Positions 8,900 to 18,698 of a stretch of 46,146 bases of DNA are shown piece by piece. The stretch spans positions 4,144,931 through 4,191,076 of the forward strand of contig NZ_ML123034.1 of assembly GCF_003846185.1 (NCBI RefSeq), given 5' to 3'. The notes below the pieces were generated by a model. That model saw nothing but the letters and a program-made list of their open reading frames with translations, had not been told where the DNA came from and made no database searches. Numbering within the stretch: position 1 is the first letter of the stretch; each line of letters opens with the position of its first letter. A program made the translations under genes and the position numbers. Source of the stretch: Streptomyces sp. ADI96-02. Its GTDB lineage: Bacteria > Actinomycetota > Actinomycetes > Streptomycetales > Streptomycetaceae.

Positions 8900-10309
8900 A
8901 TGACGGATTCGTGGGCCACTTTCGGGGCCGACCTGCATCTGGACCCGGTCGGCACGGGGCTGCGCAGCGGACTGCGGGAGGCACTGCGCGAGGCGGTGCG
9001 CAGCGGCCGACTGACCCCAGGCACCCGCCTGCCGTCCTCCCGGGCGCTCGCCGCCGACCTCGGCGTCGCCCGCAACACGGTCGCCGACGCCTACGCCGAA
9101 CTGGTCGCCGAGGGCTGGCTCACCGCCCGGCAGGGCTCGGGGACCCGGGTCGCCCGGCGGTCCGCGCCGCGCCGGGCGGACCCGGGGGCCGACCGCGCCC
9201 GGATCGGCCGCCCCGCGCGGTCCGGCCCCGTCCACGACCTGAAGCCGGGCTCGCCGGACGTGTCCTCCTTCCCGCGCGCCGCCTGGCTGCGGGCCGCCCG
9301 CAGGGCGCTCACCGGCGCGCCGGACGAGGCGTTCGGCTACGGGGACGCGCGCGGGCGCGCCGAACTGCGCACGGTGCTCGCCGACTACCTGGCGCGGGCG
9401 CGCGGTGTGTACGCCGACCCGGAGCGCATCGTCGTCTGCTCCGGCTTCGTCCACGGGCTGACCCTGCTGGGCACGGTGCTGAGGCGACGCCGCGTGCGGG
9501 CGGTCGCCGTCGAGTCGTACGGGCTGGACCTGCACCGGGGCCTGCTCGTCGGCGCCGGGCTGCGCACCCCGCGCCTGCCGCTGGACGGGCTCGGGGCCCG
9601 CACCGGGGAGCTGGCCGCCCTGCACGGGGCCGGGGCGGCCCTGATGACGCCGGCGCACCAGTTCCCGACGGGCGTACCGCTCCACCCGGACCGGCGGGCC
9701 GCCGCCGTCGACTGGGCCCGGTCGCACGCGGGGCTGATCCTGGAGGACGACTACGACGGGGAGTTCCGCTACGACCGGCAGGCGGTCGGCGCGCTCCAGG
9801 GCCTGGACCCCGAACGCGTCGTCTACCTCGGCACCGCCAGCAAGTCGCTGGCCCCCGGGCTGCGGCTGGGCTGGATGGTGCTGCCCCGCGCCCTGGTGGC
9901 GGAGGTGACCGAGGCCAAGGGCTACTCCAACTGGACGCCCGGAGCTCTCGAACAGCTGACGCTCGCGGAGTTCATCGCCTCGGGGGCGTACGACCGGCAT
10001 GTGCGGTCCATGCGGCTGCGCTACCGGCGTCGCCGCGACCAGTTGGTGGCGGCCCTCGCCGAACGCGCGCCCGGCGTGGAGGTCAGCGGGATCGCCGCCG
10101 GACTGCACGCGGTGCTCGAACTCCCGGAGGGCGCCGAGCGGTCAGTGATCCAGGCGGCGGCCTTCCAGGGGCTCGCGCTGGAGGGCCTGTCCCGCTTCCG
10201 GCACGACGACGCGCCGCCCGGCCGGGACGGACTGGTGATCGGCTACGGCTCGCCGTCGGACAGCGCCTGGGCGGGCGCTCTGGACGCGCTCTGCCGCGTG
10301 CTGCCGTAG
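8900..10309 (+). CDS. MocR-family transcriptional regulator (GntR HTH + aminotransferase fold)
   Basis: A 469-residue PLP-dependent regulator of the MocR/PdxR type. A GntR winged helix-turn-helix occupies about 18-85 (LPSSRALAADLGVARNTVADAY). A fold-type I aminotransferase-like domain occupies 115-469. It has the PLP Lys315 in YLGTASKSLAPGLRLGW and the Asp/Tyr pair in LEDDYDGEFRY (281-291). MocR proteins sense PLP or amino-acid aldimines and usually act on a divergent gene. Here that neighbour is the AhpD-like gene, sharing a 47-base region that includes a possible -10 (TATGGT near 8886). The effector is unknown. The length is typical of the family. Confidence 0.93.
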   Translation: MTDSWATFGADLHLDPVGTGLRSGLREALREAVRSGRLTPGTRLPSSRALAADLGVARNTVADAYAELVAEGWLTARQGSGTRVARRSAPRRADPGADRARIGRPARSGPVHDLKPGSPDVSSFPRAAWLRAARRALTGAPDEAFGYGDARGRAELRTVLADYLARARGVYADPERIVVCSGFVHGLTLLGTVLRRRRVRAVAVESYGLDLHRGLLVGAGLRTPRLPLDGLGARTGELAALHGAGAALMTPAHQFPTGVPLHPDRRAAAVDWARSHAGLILEDDYDGEFRYDRQAVGALQGLDPERVVYLGTASKSLAPGLRLGWMVLPRALVAEVTEAKGYSNWTPGALEQLTLAEFIASGAYDRHVRSMRLRYRRRRDQLVAALAERAPGVEVSGIAAGLHAVLELPEGAERSVIQAAAFQGLALEGLSRFRHDDAPPGRDGLVIGYGSPSDSAWAGALDALCRVLP

Positions 10310-10361
10310 AGACGCGGCGGGACCGCCACCGCCCCGGCCCCGCCCCGGCCAGGCGCGACGG

Positions 10362-11297
10362 TCAGGGACCCGGCGGCCCGCCCGCCCTATCCGACCCGGA
10401 CCCTGACCCGGACCCTGAATCCGACCCCGACCCCGACCCCGAATCCGCCCCGGCCCCCGACCCCGGTTCCGGCGCCTCGCCGAAGCGGGCCAGGGCCAGC
10501 GAACCCGCCACCGCCACCGCGAAGCCGGTCACCGCGAGCCAGTCCAGCCCCGCCCGCGTCCCGTCGCCCAGCCACACCACCCCGACCAGCGCGGGGCCGA
10601 CCGTCTCGCCCAGCACCATGCCGGCCGTCGCCGTGGTCACCGAGCCCCGTTGCAGCGCCGAGGTCAGCAGCAGGAACGCGGCCCCACCGCCCAGCAGCAG
10701 CCCGTAGGCCGCCGGGTCGGTCACCAGCGCGACCGGCGCCGGATCGTCGATCAGCCGCACCGACACCTCGACCACCCCGAAGCCGAACCCCGAACCGAGC
10801 CCCAACGCCGCCGCCCGCCGCCTCCCGGGCAGCCGCCCGGCCACCGCCCCGACGAGCAGCACCCCGAGCGCCGCGGCCGGCATGGCCCACGGCAGCCACG
10901 CCGGGCCCGGATCGTGCCCTTCCGCTCCGGAGGAGAGCGCCAGCATGCCCAGCCCGGCGCAGACCACGCCCACCGCCGCCCACTCCGTACCGCTCAGCCG
11001 GACGGACAGCAGCCGGGCCGCGACCACCGCCGTGACCGCCAGGGACGAGGCCAGCGCCGCGCTCACCGTGTAGATCGGCAGCGAACGCAGCGCCACGATC
11101 TGGAGGACGAAACCCAGGCCGTCCAGGGCGAGTCCGGCGACGTAGCGCCACTGGCGCAGCGCCCGCAGCAGCAGCGCCGGATCGACGCCCGCCGCCGGAC
11201 CCGGCCGGGCGGCGGCCCGCGCGGCGACGGCCTCCAGGACGGAGGCCGTGCCGAAGCAGACCGAGGCCCCGAGCGCGCAGATCATCCCCAGAAGCAC
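10362..11297 (-). CDS. DMT-superfamily (EamA-like) transporter
   Basis: The roughly 311-residue product has about nine to ten hydrophobic segments with Gly/Ala-rich helices, as in DMT/EamA permeases, starting VLLGMICALGASVCFGTASVLEAVAARAA. The substrate is unknown. I chose the GTG at 11297 because the family begins at this first helix; an ATG at 11285 is the alternative. The frame stays open to 11570 but crosses the promoter of the divergent lipoprotein gene. The C-terminus is odd: after the last helix comes a Gly/Ser/Asp repeat (about 35 residues) encoded by a hexamer-rich microsatellite at 10391-10460. Confidence 0.85.
   Translation of the reverse strand: MLLGMICALGASVCFGTASVLEAVAARAAARPGPAAGVDPALLLRALRQWRYVAGLALDGLGFVLQIVALRSLPIYTVSAALASSLAVTAVVAARLLSVRLSGTEWAAVGVVCAGLGMLALSSGAEGHDPGPAWLPWAMPAAALGVLLVGAVAGRLPGRRRAAALGLGSGFGFGVVEVSVRLIDDPAPVALVTDPAAYGLLLGGGAAFLLLTSALQRGSVTTATAGMVLGETVGPALVGVVWLGDGTRAGLDWLAVTGFAVAVAGSLALARFGEAPEPGSGAGADSGSGSGSDSGSGSGSGSDRAGGPPGP
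10391..10460 (+). repeat. Hexamer-type microsatellite in the transporter C-terminus
   Basis: Repeated GACCCG/GACCCT/GACCCC units run for about 70 bases. On the minus strand they encode alternating Gly-Ser and Asp-Ser at the end of the DMT transporter. Such tracts are prone to slippage, so length may vary between strains. Confidence 0.7.
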
Positions 11298-11421
11298 ATA
11301 AGGAATGTACCGGGCGGAAGTTGGGGAACCGGGTTTCGATCCGGCCGACCGTCCAACTAATCTGACAAGAGGTCCGGTGAAGGTGGATGCCGGACGCGTA
11401 CCACGGGGGAGAAACCGGAAC

Positions 11422-11694
11422 ATGGCCAAGCGAAGGCTGAGGTCGAGCACCGTCGCGCTCGGCGGCATGGGACTGCTCGCGCTGACGATCACGTCCTGCG
11501 GATCGGAACCGGACCGGCGCTGCGCCGACCGGCAGACCCAGAAGACCCTGCCCAGTTCCGAGTGCCGCACCGGCGGCAGCGGTTCGTACTACTACGGCGG
11601 CAAGAGCGGCAAGGGCAAGGTCACGGGCGGCAGTTTCGACAAGTCCGCGGTGGAGCGCGGCGGTTTCGGCTGCTCCGGATCGGGCGGCGGCTGA
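11422..11694 (+). CDS. Small YgiB-like (DUF1190-type) lipoprotein
   Basis: A 90-residue secreted lipoprotein. The basic start MAKRRLRSS is followed by a hydrophobic stretch and the lipobox ITSC, placing the lipidated Cys at residue 30. The mature part has CADRQTQKTL, a YYYGGK-SGKGK stretch and the tail SAVERGGFGCSGSGGG. The RGGFG box plus Gly/Ser tail is what I remember from E. coli YgiB (DUF1190), whose gene precedes the ATP-grasp gene ygiC. Here too an ATP-grasp gene follows, its GTG five bases after this stop. The ATG at 11422 has a GGGGGAGAAACCGG region upstream. The gene is divergent from the DMT transporter. Confidence 0.85.
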   Translation: MAKRRLRSSTVALGGMGLLALTITSCGSEPDRRCADRQTQKTLPSSECRTGGSGSYYYGGKSGKGKVTGGSFDKSAVERGGFGCSGSGGG

Positions 11695-11699
11695 CCGCC

Positions 11700-12887
11700 G
11701 TGGAGCGCCGCACCATCGAGCCGCGCCCCGGCTGGCAGCAGACCGTGGAGGCGCAGGGGCTGGTCTACCCGCTCACCCGCTACCCGGACGGATCGCTGCG
11801 CCCGTACTGGGACGAGAGCGCGTACTACGTCTTCTCGCTGCCCGAGGTCGAGGCACTGGAGGAGACCGTCGAGGAGCTGCACGCGATGTGCCTGGCCGCC
11901 GCCGCGCACATCGTCGAGCACGACCGCTTCGCCGACCTCGGCATCACCGATCCGCGGCTGGTGCGCCTGGTCGCCGAGTCCTGGCGCCGCCGTGCCGAAC
12001 TCCCCTCGCTCTACGGGCGGTTCGACCTGTGCTACGACGGGAGCGGCCCGGCGAAGCTGCTGGAGTACAACGCCGACACCCCGACCTCCCTGGTCGAGGC
12101 CGCCGGCCCGCAGTGGTTCTGGATGGAGGAGCGCTTTCCCGACGCCGACCAGTGGAACTCCCTGCACGAACGCCTGGTCGACGCCTGGCGGCGGCAGGCG
12201 CCGCTGCTGCCGCCGGGGCCGCTGCACTTCGCGCACTCGGACGGCGACGAACTGGGCGAGGACCTGATGACGGTCGCCTACCTGCGCGAGACCGCCCGGC
12301 AGGCGGGGATCGACACCGAGGCGCTGTCCGTCGAGGAGATCGGCTGGGACCGGCTGAGCGGCCGGTTCGTCGACGACCGGCTGCGCTTCATCCGCAGCTG
12401 CTTCAAGCTCTACCCGTGGGAGTGGCTGACGACGGACCGCTTCGGACCGCGGGTGCTGGACACGCTCGACAACGGCGGTTCCACCGGCACCACCTGCTGG
12501 ATCGAGCCCGCCTGGAAGATGCTGCTCTCCAACAAGGCGCTGCTGGCGATCCTGTGGGAGCTGTACCCCGGACACCCGCACCTGCTGGCGTCCCACCTGG
12601 ACGGCCCGCGCGAGCTGGCCGGTCCCGGCGGGCCCGGTTACGCGTCCAAGCCGCTGCTGGGCCGCGAGGGCGCCGGGGTGGAACTGCACGGGCCCGGCTC
12701 GGCCGCCGAGACCCGTGACGAGCCCTGCTGCTACCAGGAGCTGGCCCCCCTGCCCGACTTCGACGGCAACCGGGTGGTGCTCGGGGCCTGGGTGGTCGAG
12801 AGCGAGGCGGCCGGCCTCGGCATCCGGGAATCGGCGGGACCGGTCACCGACGAGTACGCCCGCTTCCTGCCCCACGTCATCCTCTGA
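11700..12887 (+). CDS. Glutathionylspermidine synthase-like ATP-grasp ligase (YgiC type)
   Basis: A 395-residue protein of the GSP-synthase ATP-grasp family. It starts VERRTIEPRPGWQQTVEAQGLVYP and contains the characteristic LLEYNADTPTSLVEAAGPQWFW segment (about 118-139). The Gly-rich ATP-binding block SKPLLGREGAGVEL and the C-terminal WVVESEAAGLGIRES follow. True glutathionylspermidine synthases carry an amidase domain and serve glutathione-making bacteria. Streptomyces makes mycothiol and this protein lacks the amidase, so a peptide-ligase role on another acceptor is more likely. The coupled lipoprotein gene immediately upstream is the obvious candidate substrate; this is inference from context. 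The GTG start is supported by the 5-base spacing. Confidence 0.9.
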   Translation: MERRTIEPRPGWQQTVEAQGLVYPLTRYPDGSLRPYWDESAYYVFSLPEVEALEETVEELHAMCLAAAAHIVEHDRFADLGITDPRLVRLVAESWRRRAELPSLYGRFDLCYDGSGPAKLLEYNADTPTSLVEAAGPQWFWMEERFPDADQWNSLHERLVDAWRRQAPLLPPGPLHFAHSDGDELGEDLMTVAYLRETARQAGIDTEALSVEEIGWDRLSGRFVDDRLRFIRSCFKLYPWEWLTTDRFGPRVLDTLDNGGSTGTTCWIEPAWKMLLSNKALLAILWELYPGHPHLLASHLDGPRELAGPGGPGYASKPLLGREGAGVELHGPGSAAETRDEPCCYQELAPLPDFDGNRVVLGAWVVESEAAGLGIRESAGPVTDEYARFLPHVIL

Positions 12888-12892
12888 GGGCC

Positions 12893-12976
12893 GCCGCCCG
12901 CCCCGCCCGAACCCGCCGAGGCCGCCCGCCCCGCCCGTAGCCGCCGGGGCCGCCCGCCCCGCCCGTAGCCGCCGGG
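12893..12976 (+). repeat. Three 28-bp tandem repeats between convergent genes
   Basis: Units at 12921-12948 and 12949-12976 are identical, and 12893-12920 is a diverged copy. They lie between the convergent ATP-grasp and rocD genes. They are GC-rich with no coding potential and may act as a termination region. Confidence 0.85.
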
Positions 12977-12987
12977 GCTTCCGCCCG

Positions 12988-14193
12988 TCAGGCGCCCAGC
13001 ACCGCCCGCAACCGGTCCAGGCCCCAGTCCAGATCCTCCTTGGAGATCACCAGCGGCGGCGCGATCCGGATCGTCGAGCCGTGGGTGTCCTTCACCAGCA
13101 CGCCCCGCTCCATGAGCCGTTCGGAGATCTCCCGGCCGGTGCCCAGCGCGGGCGCGATGTCCACGCCCGCCCACAGCCCCCGGCCGCGGACCGCGTCCAC
13201 CGTGCCGCCCCCGGCGAGCACCCCCAGCTCGCGGTGGAGGTGGTCGCCCAGTTCGGCGGCGCGCTGCTGGTACTCGCCGGTCCGCAGCATCGCGACGACC
13301 TCCAGCGCCACCGCGCACGCCAGCGGGTTCCCGCCGAACGTGGAGCCGTGCTCGCCGGGCCGGAACACCCCGAGCACCGCCGCCGAGGAGACCACCGCGG
13401 ACACCGGCACCACACCGCCGCCCAGCGCCTTGCCGAGCACGTACATGTCGGGCGCCACGCCCTCGTGCTCGCACGCGAACGTCCTCCCGGTCCGGCCGAG
13501 CCCCGACTGGATCTCGTCCGCGATGAACAGCACGTCCCGCTCGCGGGTCAGCTCGCGCACCCCGGCCAGATAGCCGGCGGGCGGCACCAGCACGCCCGCC
13601 TCGCCCTGGATCGGCTCGATCAGCACCGCCACGGTGTTCTCCGTCATCGCCTCGCGGAGCGCGGTGAGATCCCCGTACGGCACGATCTCGAAACCCGGGG
13701 TGTACGGGCCGAAGTCGGCGCGTGCCTCCGGGTCGGTGGAGAAGCTGACGATCGTGGTCGTACGGCCGTGGAAGTTGTCCGAGGCCACGATGATCTTCGC
13801 CATGCCGTCCGGCACGCCCTTGACCCGGTAGCCCCACTTGCGGGCGGTCTTCACCGCCGTCTCCACGGCCTCCGCGCCGGTGTTCATCGGCAGCACCGTC
13901 TCCATGCCGCACAGCTCCGCCAGGCTCGCGCAGAAGTCGGCGAACCGGTCGTGGTGGAAGGCCCGCGAGGTCAGCGTCACCCGCTCCAGCTGGGCCTTGG
14001 CCGCGTCGATCAGACGCCGGTTGCCGTGACCGAAGTTCAGCGCCGAGTAGCCGGCGAGCAGATCGAGGAAGCGCCGCCCCTCGACATCGGTCATCCAGGC
14101 GCCCTCCGCCGAGGCCACGACGACCGGCAGCGGGTGGTAGTTGTGCGCGCTGTGCGCCTCTGCCGAGGCGATGGCGTTCTCCGTGATCGACAC
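12988..14193 (-). CDS. rocD: Ornithine aminotransferase
   Basis: RocD transfers the delta-amino group of ornithine to 2-oxoglutarate, giving glutamate semialdehyde, in arginine/ornithine catabolism. The 401-residue product is a class III PLP aminotransferase. Visible features are NTGAEAVETAVKTARKWGY (about 104-122) at the PLP phosphate site, the IADEIQSGLGRTG segment with Asp226, and the Schiff-base Lys255 in VLGKALGGG. The start is the GTG at 14193 (VSITENAIAS), supported by a GGAG site five bases upstream; the frame is open to 14553 but would overlap the divergent trpS start. No other arginine-catabolism gene is adjacent, so it looks like a single-gene unit. Confidence 0.94.
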   Translation of the reverse strand: MSITENAIASAEAHSAHNYHPLPVVVASAEGAWMTDVEGRRFLDLLAGYSALNFGHGNRRLIDAAKAQLERVTLTSRAFHHDRFADFCASLAELCGMETVLPMNTGAEAVETAVKTARKWGYRVKGVPDGMAKIIVASDNFHGRTTTIVSFSTDPEARADFGPYTPGFEIVPYGDLTALREAMTENTVAVLIEPIQGEAGVLVPPAGYLAGVRELTRERDVLFIADEIQSGLGRTGRTFACEHEGVAPDMYVLGKALGGGVVPVSAVVSSAAVLGVFRPGEHGSTFGGNPLACAVALEVVAMLRTGEYQQRAAELGDHLHRELGVLAGGGTVDAVRGRGLWAGVDIAPALGTGREISERLMERGVLVKDTHGSTIRIAPPLVISKEDLDWGLDRLRAVLGA

Positions 14194-14419
14194 GGGATCT
14201 CCGTTCGTCGTGCGGTGCGGGCGCGGGGTGGTGCCCACTTTGTATCGTCGGTCGCATCCCGCGCCGGGAAACCTCCGCCCCGGCGCCGTGCCCGCCGTCG
14301 CACGCCCCGGCGGCCGGAATGTGTGCTTCGTCTCAAGCATGCGCCTGCGGGCTCCAGACCCATGCGGGTATGCCCGGTTGCGCCCCGCACCGGCTGCCGG
14401 AGATCGTCTCCGTACCTGA

Positions 14420-15499
<1,080 letters not shown>

Positions 15500-15620
15500 G
15501 TCCCGACCGGCACCGAGTCCAAGGTCCCTGGCGAGAACACGGCCCGAGGGGCCACACTTGCGGCGGCACGACACTTGCGGCGGCGACCGAAAACCGCCCT
15601 TCGACGACGAGGAGAACGAC

Positions 15621-16211
15621 GTGGGGACCGTAACGCTCGGCGTTTCGATCGCGGTCCCGGAGCCCTACGGCAGCCTGCTCCAGGAGCGGCGCGCGAGCTT
15701 CGGGGACCCTGCCGCCTTCGGCATTCCCACCCACGTCACCCTGCTCCCGCCGACCGAGGCGCAGGCGGCCGACCTGCCCGCGATCGAGGCCCACCTGGAG
15801 CGGATCGCCACGGCCGGGCGGCCGTTCCCGATGCGGCTGTCGGGAACCGGCACCTTCCGGCCGCTCTCGCCGGTGGTCTTCGTACAGGTCGTCGAGGGCG
15901 CCTCGGCCTGCTCCTGGCTCCAGAAGCGGGTCCGGGACGCCTCCGGGCCGCTGGTGCGCGAGCTCCAGTTCCCGTACCACCCGCACGTCACCGTCGCGCA
16001 CGGCATCTCCGAGGAGGCCATGGACCGGGCCTACGAGGAGCTCTCGGACTACGAGGCGGCCTGGACCTGCGGCTCCTTCGCGCTGTACGAGCAGGGCGCG
16101 GACGCGGTCTGGCGCAAGATCAACGAGTTCCCGTTCGGGGCCGGGGGCGGCACCCCCGCCGTCCCGGCCCAGGGCGGCTACTCCGTCGACGCGCCCTCGC
16201 TGCGCCCCTGA
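15621..16211 (+). CDS. 2'-5' RNA ligase-like (2H phosphoesterase) protein
   Basis: A 196-residue 2H-phosphoesterase superfamily protein with both active-site boxes: HVTL (His38, Thr40) and HVTV (His122, Thr124). The length fits the family, whose members act on 2',5'-phosphodiester or cyclic phosphate ends; the substrate is unknown. The GTG at 15621 gives VGTVTLGVSIAVPEP and is preceded by GAGGAGAACGAC; an upstream ATG at 15558 has no good site. It follows trpS by about 120 bases on the same strand and converges with dprE2, separated by a two-sided hairpin at 16210-16240. Confidence 0.9.
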   Translation: MGTVTLGVSIAVPEPYGSLLQERRASFGDPAAFGIPTHVTLLPPTEAQAADLPAIEAHLERIATAGRPFPMRLSGTGTFRPLSPVVFVQVVEGASACSWLQKRVRDASGPLVRELQFPYHPHVTVAHGISEEAMDRAYEELSDYEAAWTCGSFALYEQGADAVWRKINEFPFGAGGGTPAVPAQGGYSVDAPSLRP

Positions 16212-16240
16212 CCGCCGGGGTCCGTCCCGGACCGGCGGTC
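16210..16240. terminator. Bidirectional hairpin between convergent genes
   Basis: GACCGCC (16210-16216) and GGTCCG (16219-16224) pair with CGGACC (16228-16233) and GGCGGTC (16234-16240) around a 3-base loop, with a 2-base bulge. It serves the 2H phosphoesterase gene and dprE2. Confidence 0.7.
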
Positions 16241-16260
16241 GCCGGGACCCGCGCCCCGCC

Positions 16261-17016
16261 TCACACCGGCAGCCGCCGGAACAGCGGGCGCGGCACGTGC
16301 CGCAGCGCCGACATCACCACCCGCAGCGAACCGGGCACCCACACCGTCTCCGAGCGCCTGCGCAGCCCCGTCACGATCGCCGCCGCGACCGCCTGGGGCG
16401 TGGTGGCGAGCGGCTGCTCCGGCAGCCCCGCCGTGGCCCGGGTGCGGACGAAGCCGGGCCGTACGACCATCACCTGGACCCCGGTGCCCTGGAGCGCGTC
16501 GCCGAGCCCCTGCGCGAACGCGTCCAGGCCCGCCTTGCTCGATCCGTAGATGAAATCGGCCCGCCGGGCCCGCTCCCCGGCCACCGAGGACAGCACCACC
16601 AGCGAACCGTGCCCCTGCGCCTGGAGCGCTCCGGCGCACACCAGCCCGGCGGAGACCGCCCCCGTGTAGTTGGTCTGCGCCACGCGCGCGGCGGCCTGCG
16701 GATCCTCCTCGTCGCGCGCCTGGTCGCCCTGGATCCCGAACGCCATCAGCACCACGTCGACGTCCCCCTCCGCGAAGACCTTGCCGAGCGCGTCCTCGTG
16801 CCCGGCGCAGTCCAGGGCGTCGAACGCGACCGTACGGACCTGGGCCCCGCGGCCCCGAAGCTCGGCGGCGGCCTCGTCCAGGGCGGGGGAGGGGCGGCCG
16901 GCCAGCCAGACGGTACGGGTGCGCAGGGCGATCAGGCGGCGCGCGGTGGCCAGCGCGATCTCCGAGGTGCCGCCGAGGACGAGCAGGGACTGCGGGGCAC
17001 CGAAGGCGTCCTTCAC
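16261..17016 (-). CDS. dprE2: Decaprenylphosphoryl-2-keto-erythro-pentose reductase (DprE2)
   Basis: A 251-residue short-chain dehydrogenase. Its partner step reduces the 2-keto intermediate made by DprE1 to decaprenylphosphoryl-beta-D-arabinofuranose, the arabinan donor. Visible are the nucleotide-binding GGTSEIA (15-21), the active Ser in VVLSSVAGE (about 143-144) and the Tyr157-x3-Lys161 pair (IYGSSKAG). The GGTSEIA form instead of TGxxxGIG is typical of DprE2. It lies 100 bases downstream of dprE1 on the same strand, as in mycobacteria, so they are probably one operon. The intergenic run is an extremely G-rich tract. Confidence 0.92.
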   Translation of the reverse strand: MKDAFGAPQSLLVLGGTSEIALATARRLIALRTRTVWLAGRPSPALDEAAAELRGRGAQVRTVAFDALDCAGHEDALGKVFAEGDVDVVLMAFGIQGDQARDEEDPQAAARVAQTNYTGAVSAGLVCAGALQAQGHGSLVVLSSVAGERARRADFIYGSSKAGLDAFAQGLGDALQGTGVQVMVVRPGFVRTRATAGLPEQPLATTPQAVAAAIVTGLRRRSETVWVPGSLRVVMSALRHVPRPLFRRLPV

Positions 17017-17116
17017 GGAACACTCCTGTTCGGGGAACGGGTGGGGCGGGGCGGGGCGGAATGGGACGGGCGGAGTCGGGAGGCCGGGCGGGGGGCGGGG
17101 CCCGTGAGGGCTCCGG

Positions 17117-18526
17117 TCAGAGGGCGAGCCTGCGGGAGAGGTCGGACCGGAACGCCTCCGTCGGGTCCAGCTCCGCGCGCAGCGCCCGGAAGGTCTCCAG
17201 CCCGGGATACATCGCCGCCGCCGTCTCCGGGCGCATCCGGGAGTCCTCCGCCAGGCAGACCCGGCCGCCGACGGCCGCCACCTCCTCGTCCAGGGCGTCG
17301 AGCAGGCGGGCCGGGTGGGCGGGCGGGCCGGCGGGCAGGTCCAGCGCCAGCGTCCAGCCGGCCGCGGCGAAGGAGAGCGGCCCCGGGCCCGGTGCGCCGA
17401 GCCGCTGGAGCACGGCCCGGACGGCGGGGCTCCGCTGCGCCGAGATCCGCCGCACCACGCGGTGCAGCGCCTCCTCCTGGCCGTACGGGACGAGGCACTG
17501 GTAGCGCACGAAGCCGCCGCGGGCGTACGGCCGGCTCCAGTCCGGGAGGGCGTCCGCCGTGTGGAAGAACGCCGGTACCGACCGCAGCTCGACGCCCCGC
17601 GACAGCACCGCGCCGCGGTAGCGGAGTTCGTTGAGCACCGAGGCCGGAGCGCGGCCGAGCAGCCCGCCCGGCAGGAACGCGGGGACCGCGGCGGGCAGCG
17701 CGCTCACCCGCGCCGGGAGGGCTGGGAGCGCAGGGAGGGCTGGGAGAGGCGGGAGCGCCGGGCGCGGTGCGCGCCATGTGCGCCGGGCGTGCGCCGGGAG
17801 CATGTCGGGGCGCGCGTGCTCCCCGCGCGTGAGCACGCCGCGCCCGGTCGCCCCGCCCCGCGCGAGCAGGTCGATCCAGGCGGAGGCGTACGGCGCGCGG
17901 TCGCCGCCCGCGGTGAAGCGGTCCAGCAGGTCGTCCAGGTCCCGGGCCCGCTCCGTCGAGACGGCCATCAGCGGGGTGGCGACGCGGCGCAGCCGGAGCG
18001 TGGCGCGCAGCACCACCCCGGTCAGCCCCAGGCCGCCGGCGGTCGCGTCGAAGAGGGCGGTGCCCGGCAGCACCGTACGCACCTCGCCGTCGGCGGTGAG
18101 CAGGTCCAGCGCGCCGACGTGGCGGCAGAAGGAGCCGCTGACGCGGTGGTCGCGGCCGTGCACGTCGGAGGCGACGGCCCCGCCGACGGTGATCCGGCCC
18201 GTCCCGGGCACGACCGGCAGGCACCAGCCGAGCGGCAGCAGCACCCGCAGCAGCCGCTCCAGACCCACCCCCGCGTCGCAGCGGACCGTGCCGGCCGCCT
18301 CGTCGACGGAGCCGATCCGGTCCAGGCCCGTCATGTCGAGGACCGAACCGCCCGCGTTCTGCGCCGCGTCGCCGGGCGAGCGGCCCAGCCCGCGGGCGAT
18401 GGCCCCGCGCGGACCCCGACCGCGGACGACGGCAGCCGCCTCCGCGTCACCGCCGGGGCGGAACCGGACGGCGGTCGTCGGGGCGGTGCGGCCCCGGCCG
18501 GTCAAGGACACCGTGTCGACGGACAT
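17117..18526 (-). CDS. dprE1: Decaprenylphosphoryl-beta-D-ribose oxidase (DprE1)
   Basis: A 469-residue FAD-binding (VAO/PCMH-type) oxidoreductase, the first half of decaprenylphosphoryl-ribose epimerisation. The FAD domain includes SVLDMTGLDRI and the PVVPGTGRITVGGAVASDVHGRDH stretch typical of the family. The C-terminal domain has GGFVRYQCLVPYGQEEA and LSFAAAGWTLALDLP. At the position of the mycobacterial benzothiazinone-reactive Cys387 (GWNICVDF), this protein has Ala (GWTLALDL, codon at 17345-17347). The ATG at 18526 gives MSVDTVSLTG; the frame is open to 18700, but the YihY gene starts there in the other direction. The pair is unusual for a genus not known for arabinogalactan walls, but streptomycete copies exist. 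Confidence 0.9.
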   Translation of the reverse strand: MSVDTVSLTGRGRTAPTTAVRFRPGGDAEAAAVVRGRGPRGAIARGLGRSPGDAAQNAGGSVLDMTGLDRIGSVDEAAGTVRCDAGVGLERLLRVLLPLGWCLPVVPGTGRITVGGAVASDVHGRDHRVSGSFCRHVGALDLLTADGEVRTVLPGTALFDATAGGLGLTGVVLRATLRLRRVATPLMAVSTERARDLDDLLDRFTAGGDRAPYASAWIDLLARGGATGRGVLTRGEHARPDMLPAHARRTWRAPRPALPPLPALPALPALPARVSALPAAVPAFLPGGLLGRAPASVLNELRYRGAVLSRGVELRSVPAFFHTADALPDWSRPYARGGFVRYQCLVPYGQEEALHRVVRRISAQRSPAVRAVLQRLGAPGPGPLSFAAAGWTLALDLPAGPPAHPARLLDALDEEVAAVGGRVCLAEDSRMRPETAAAMYPGLETFRALRAELDPTEAFRSDLSRRLAL

Positions 18527-18698
18527 GACGGTGACCGTATCGCCCGGCAAAACCCATTTGAGGCATTTGTTACAGGACTCACCGGAAGGGGTGATGGGGA
18601 GAGTGTCAGCGGGACGAGGTGGAGTTCTGTCCGAAAGGTCCGGAAGAGTCCCCGTGCGGGCCGCTGGTGTTCCGGGCCCAGGAGGGTACGCGTACGTC

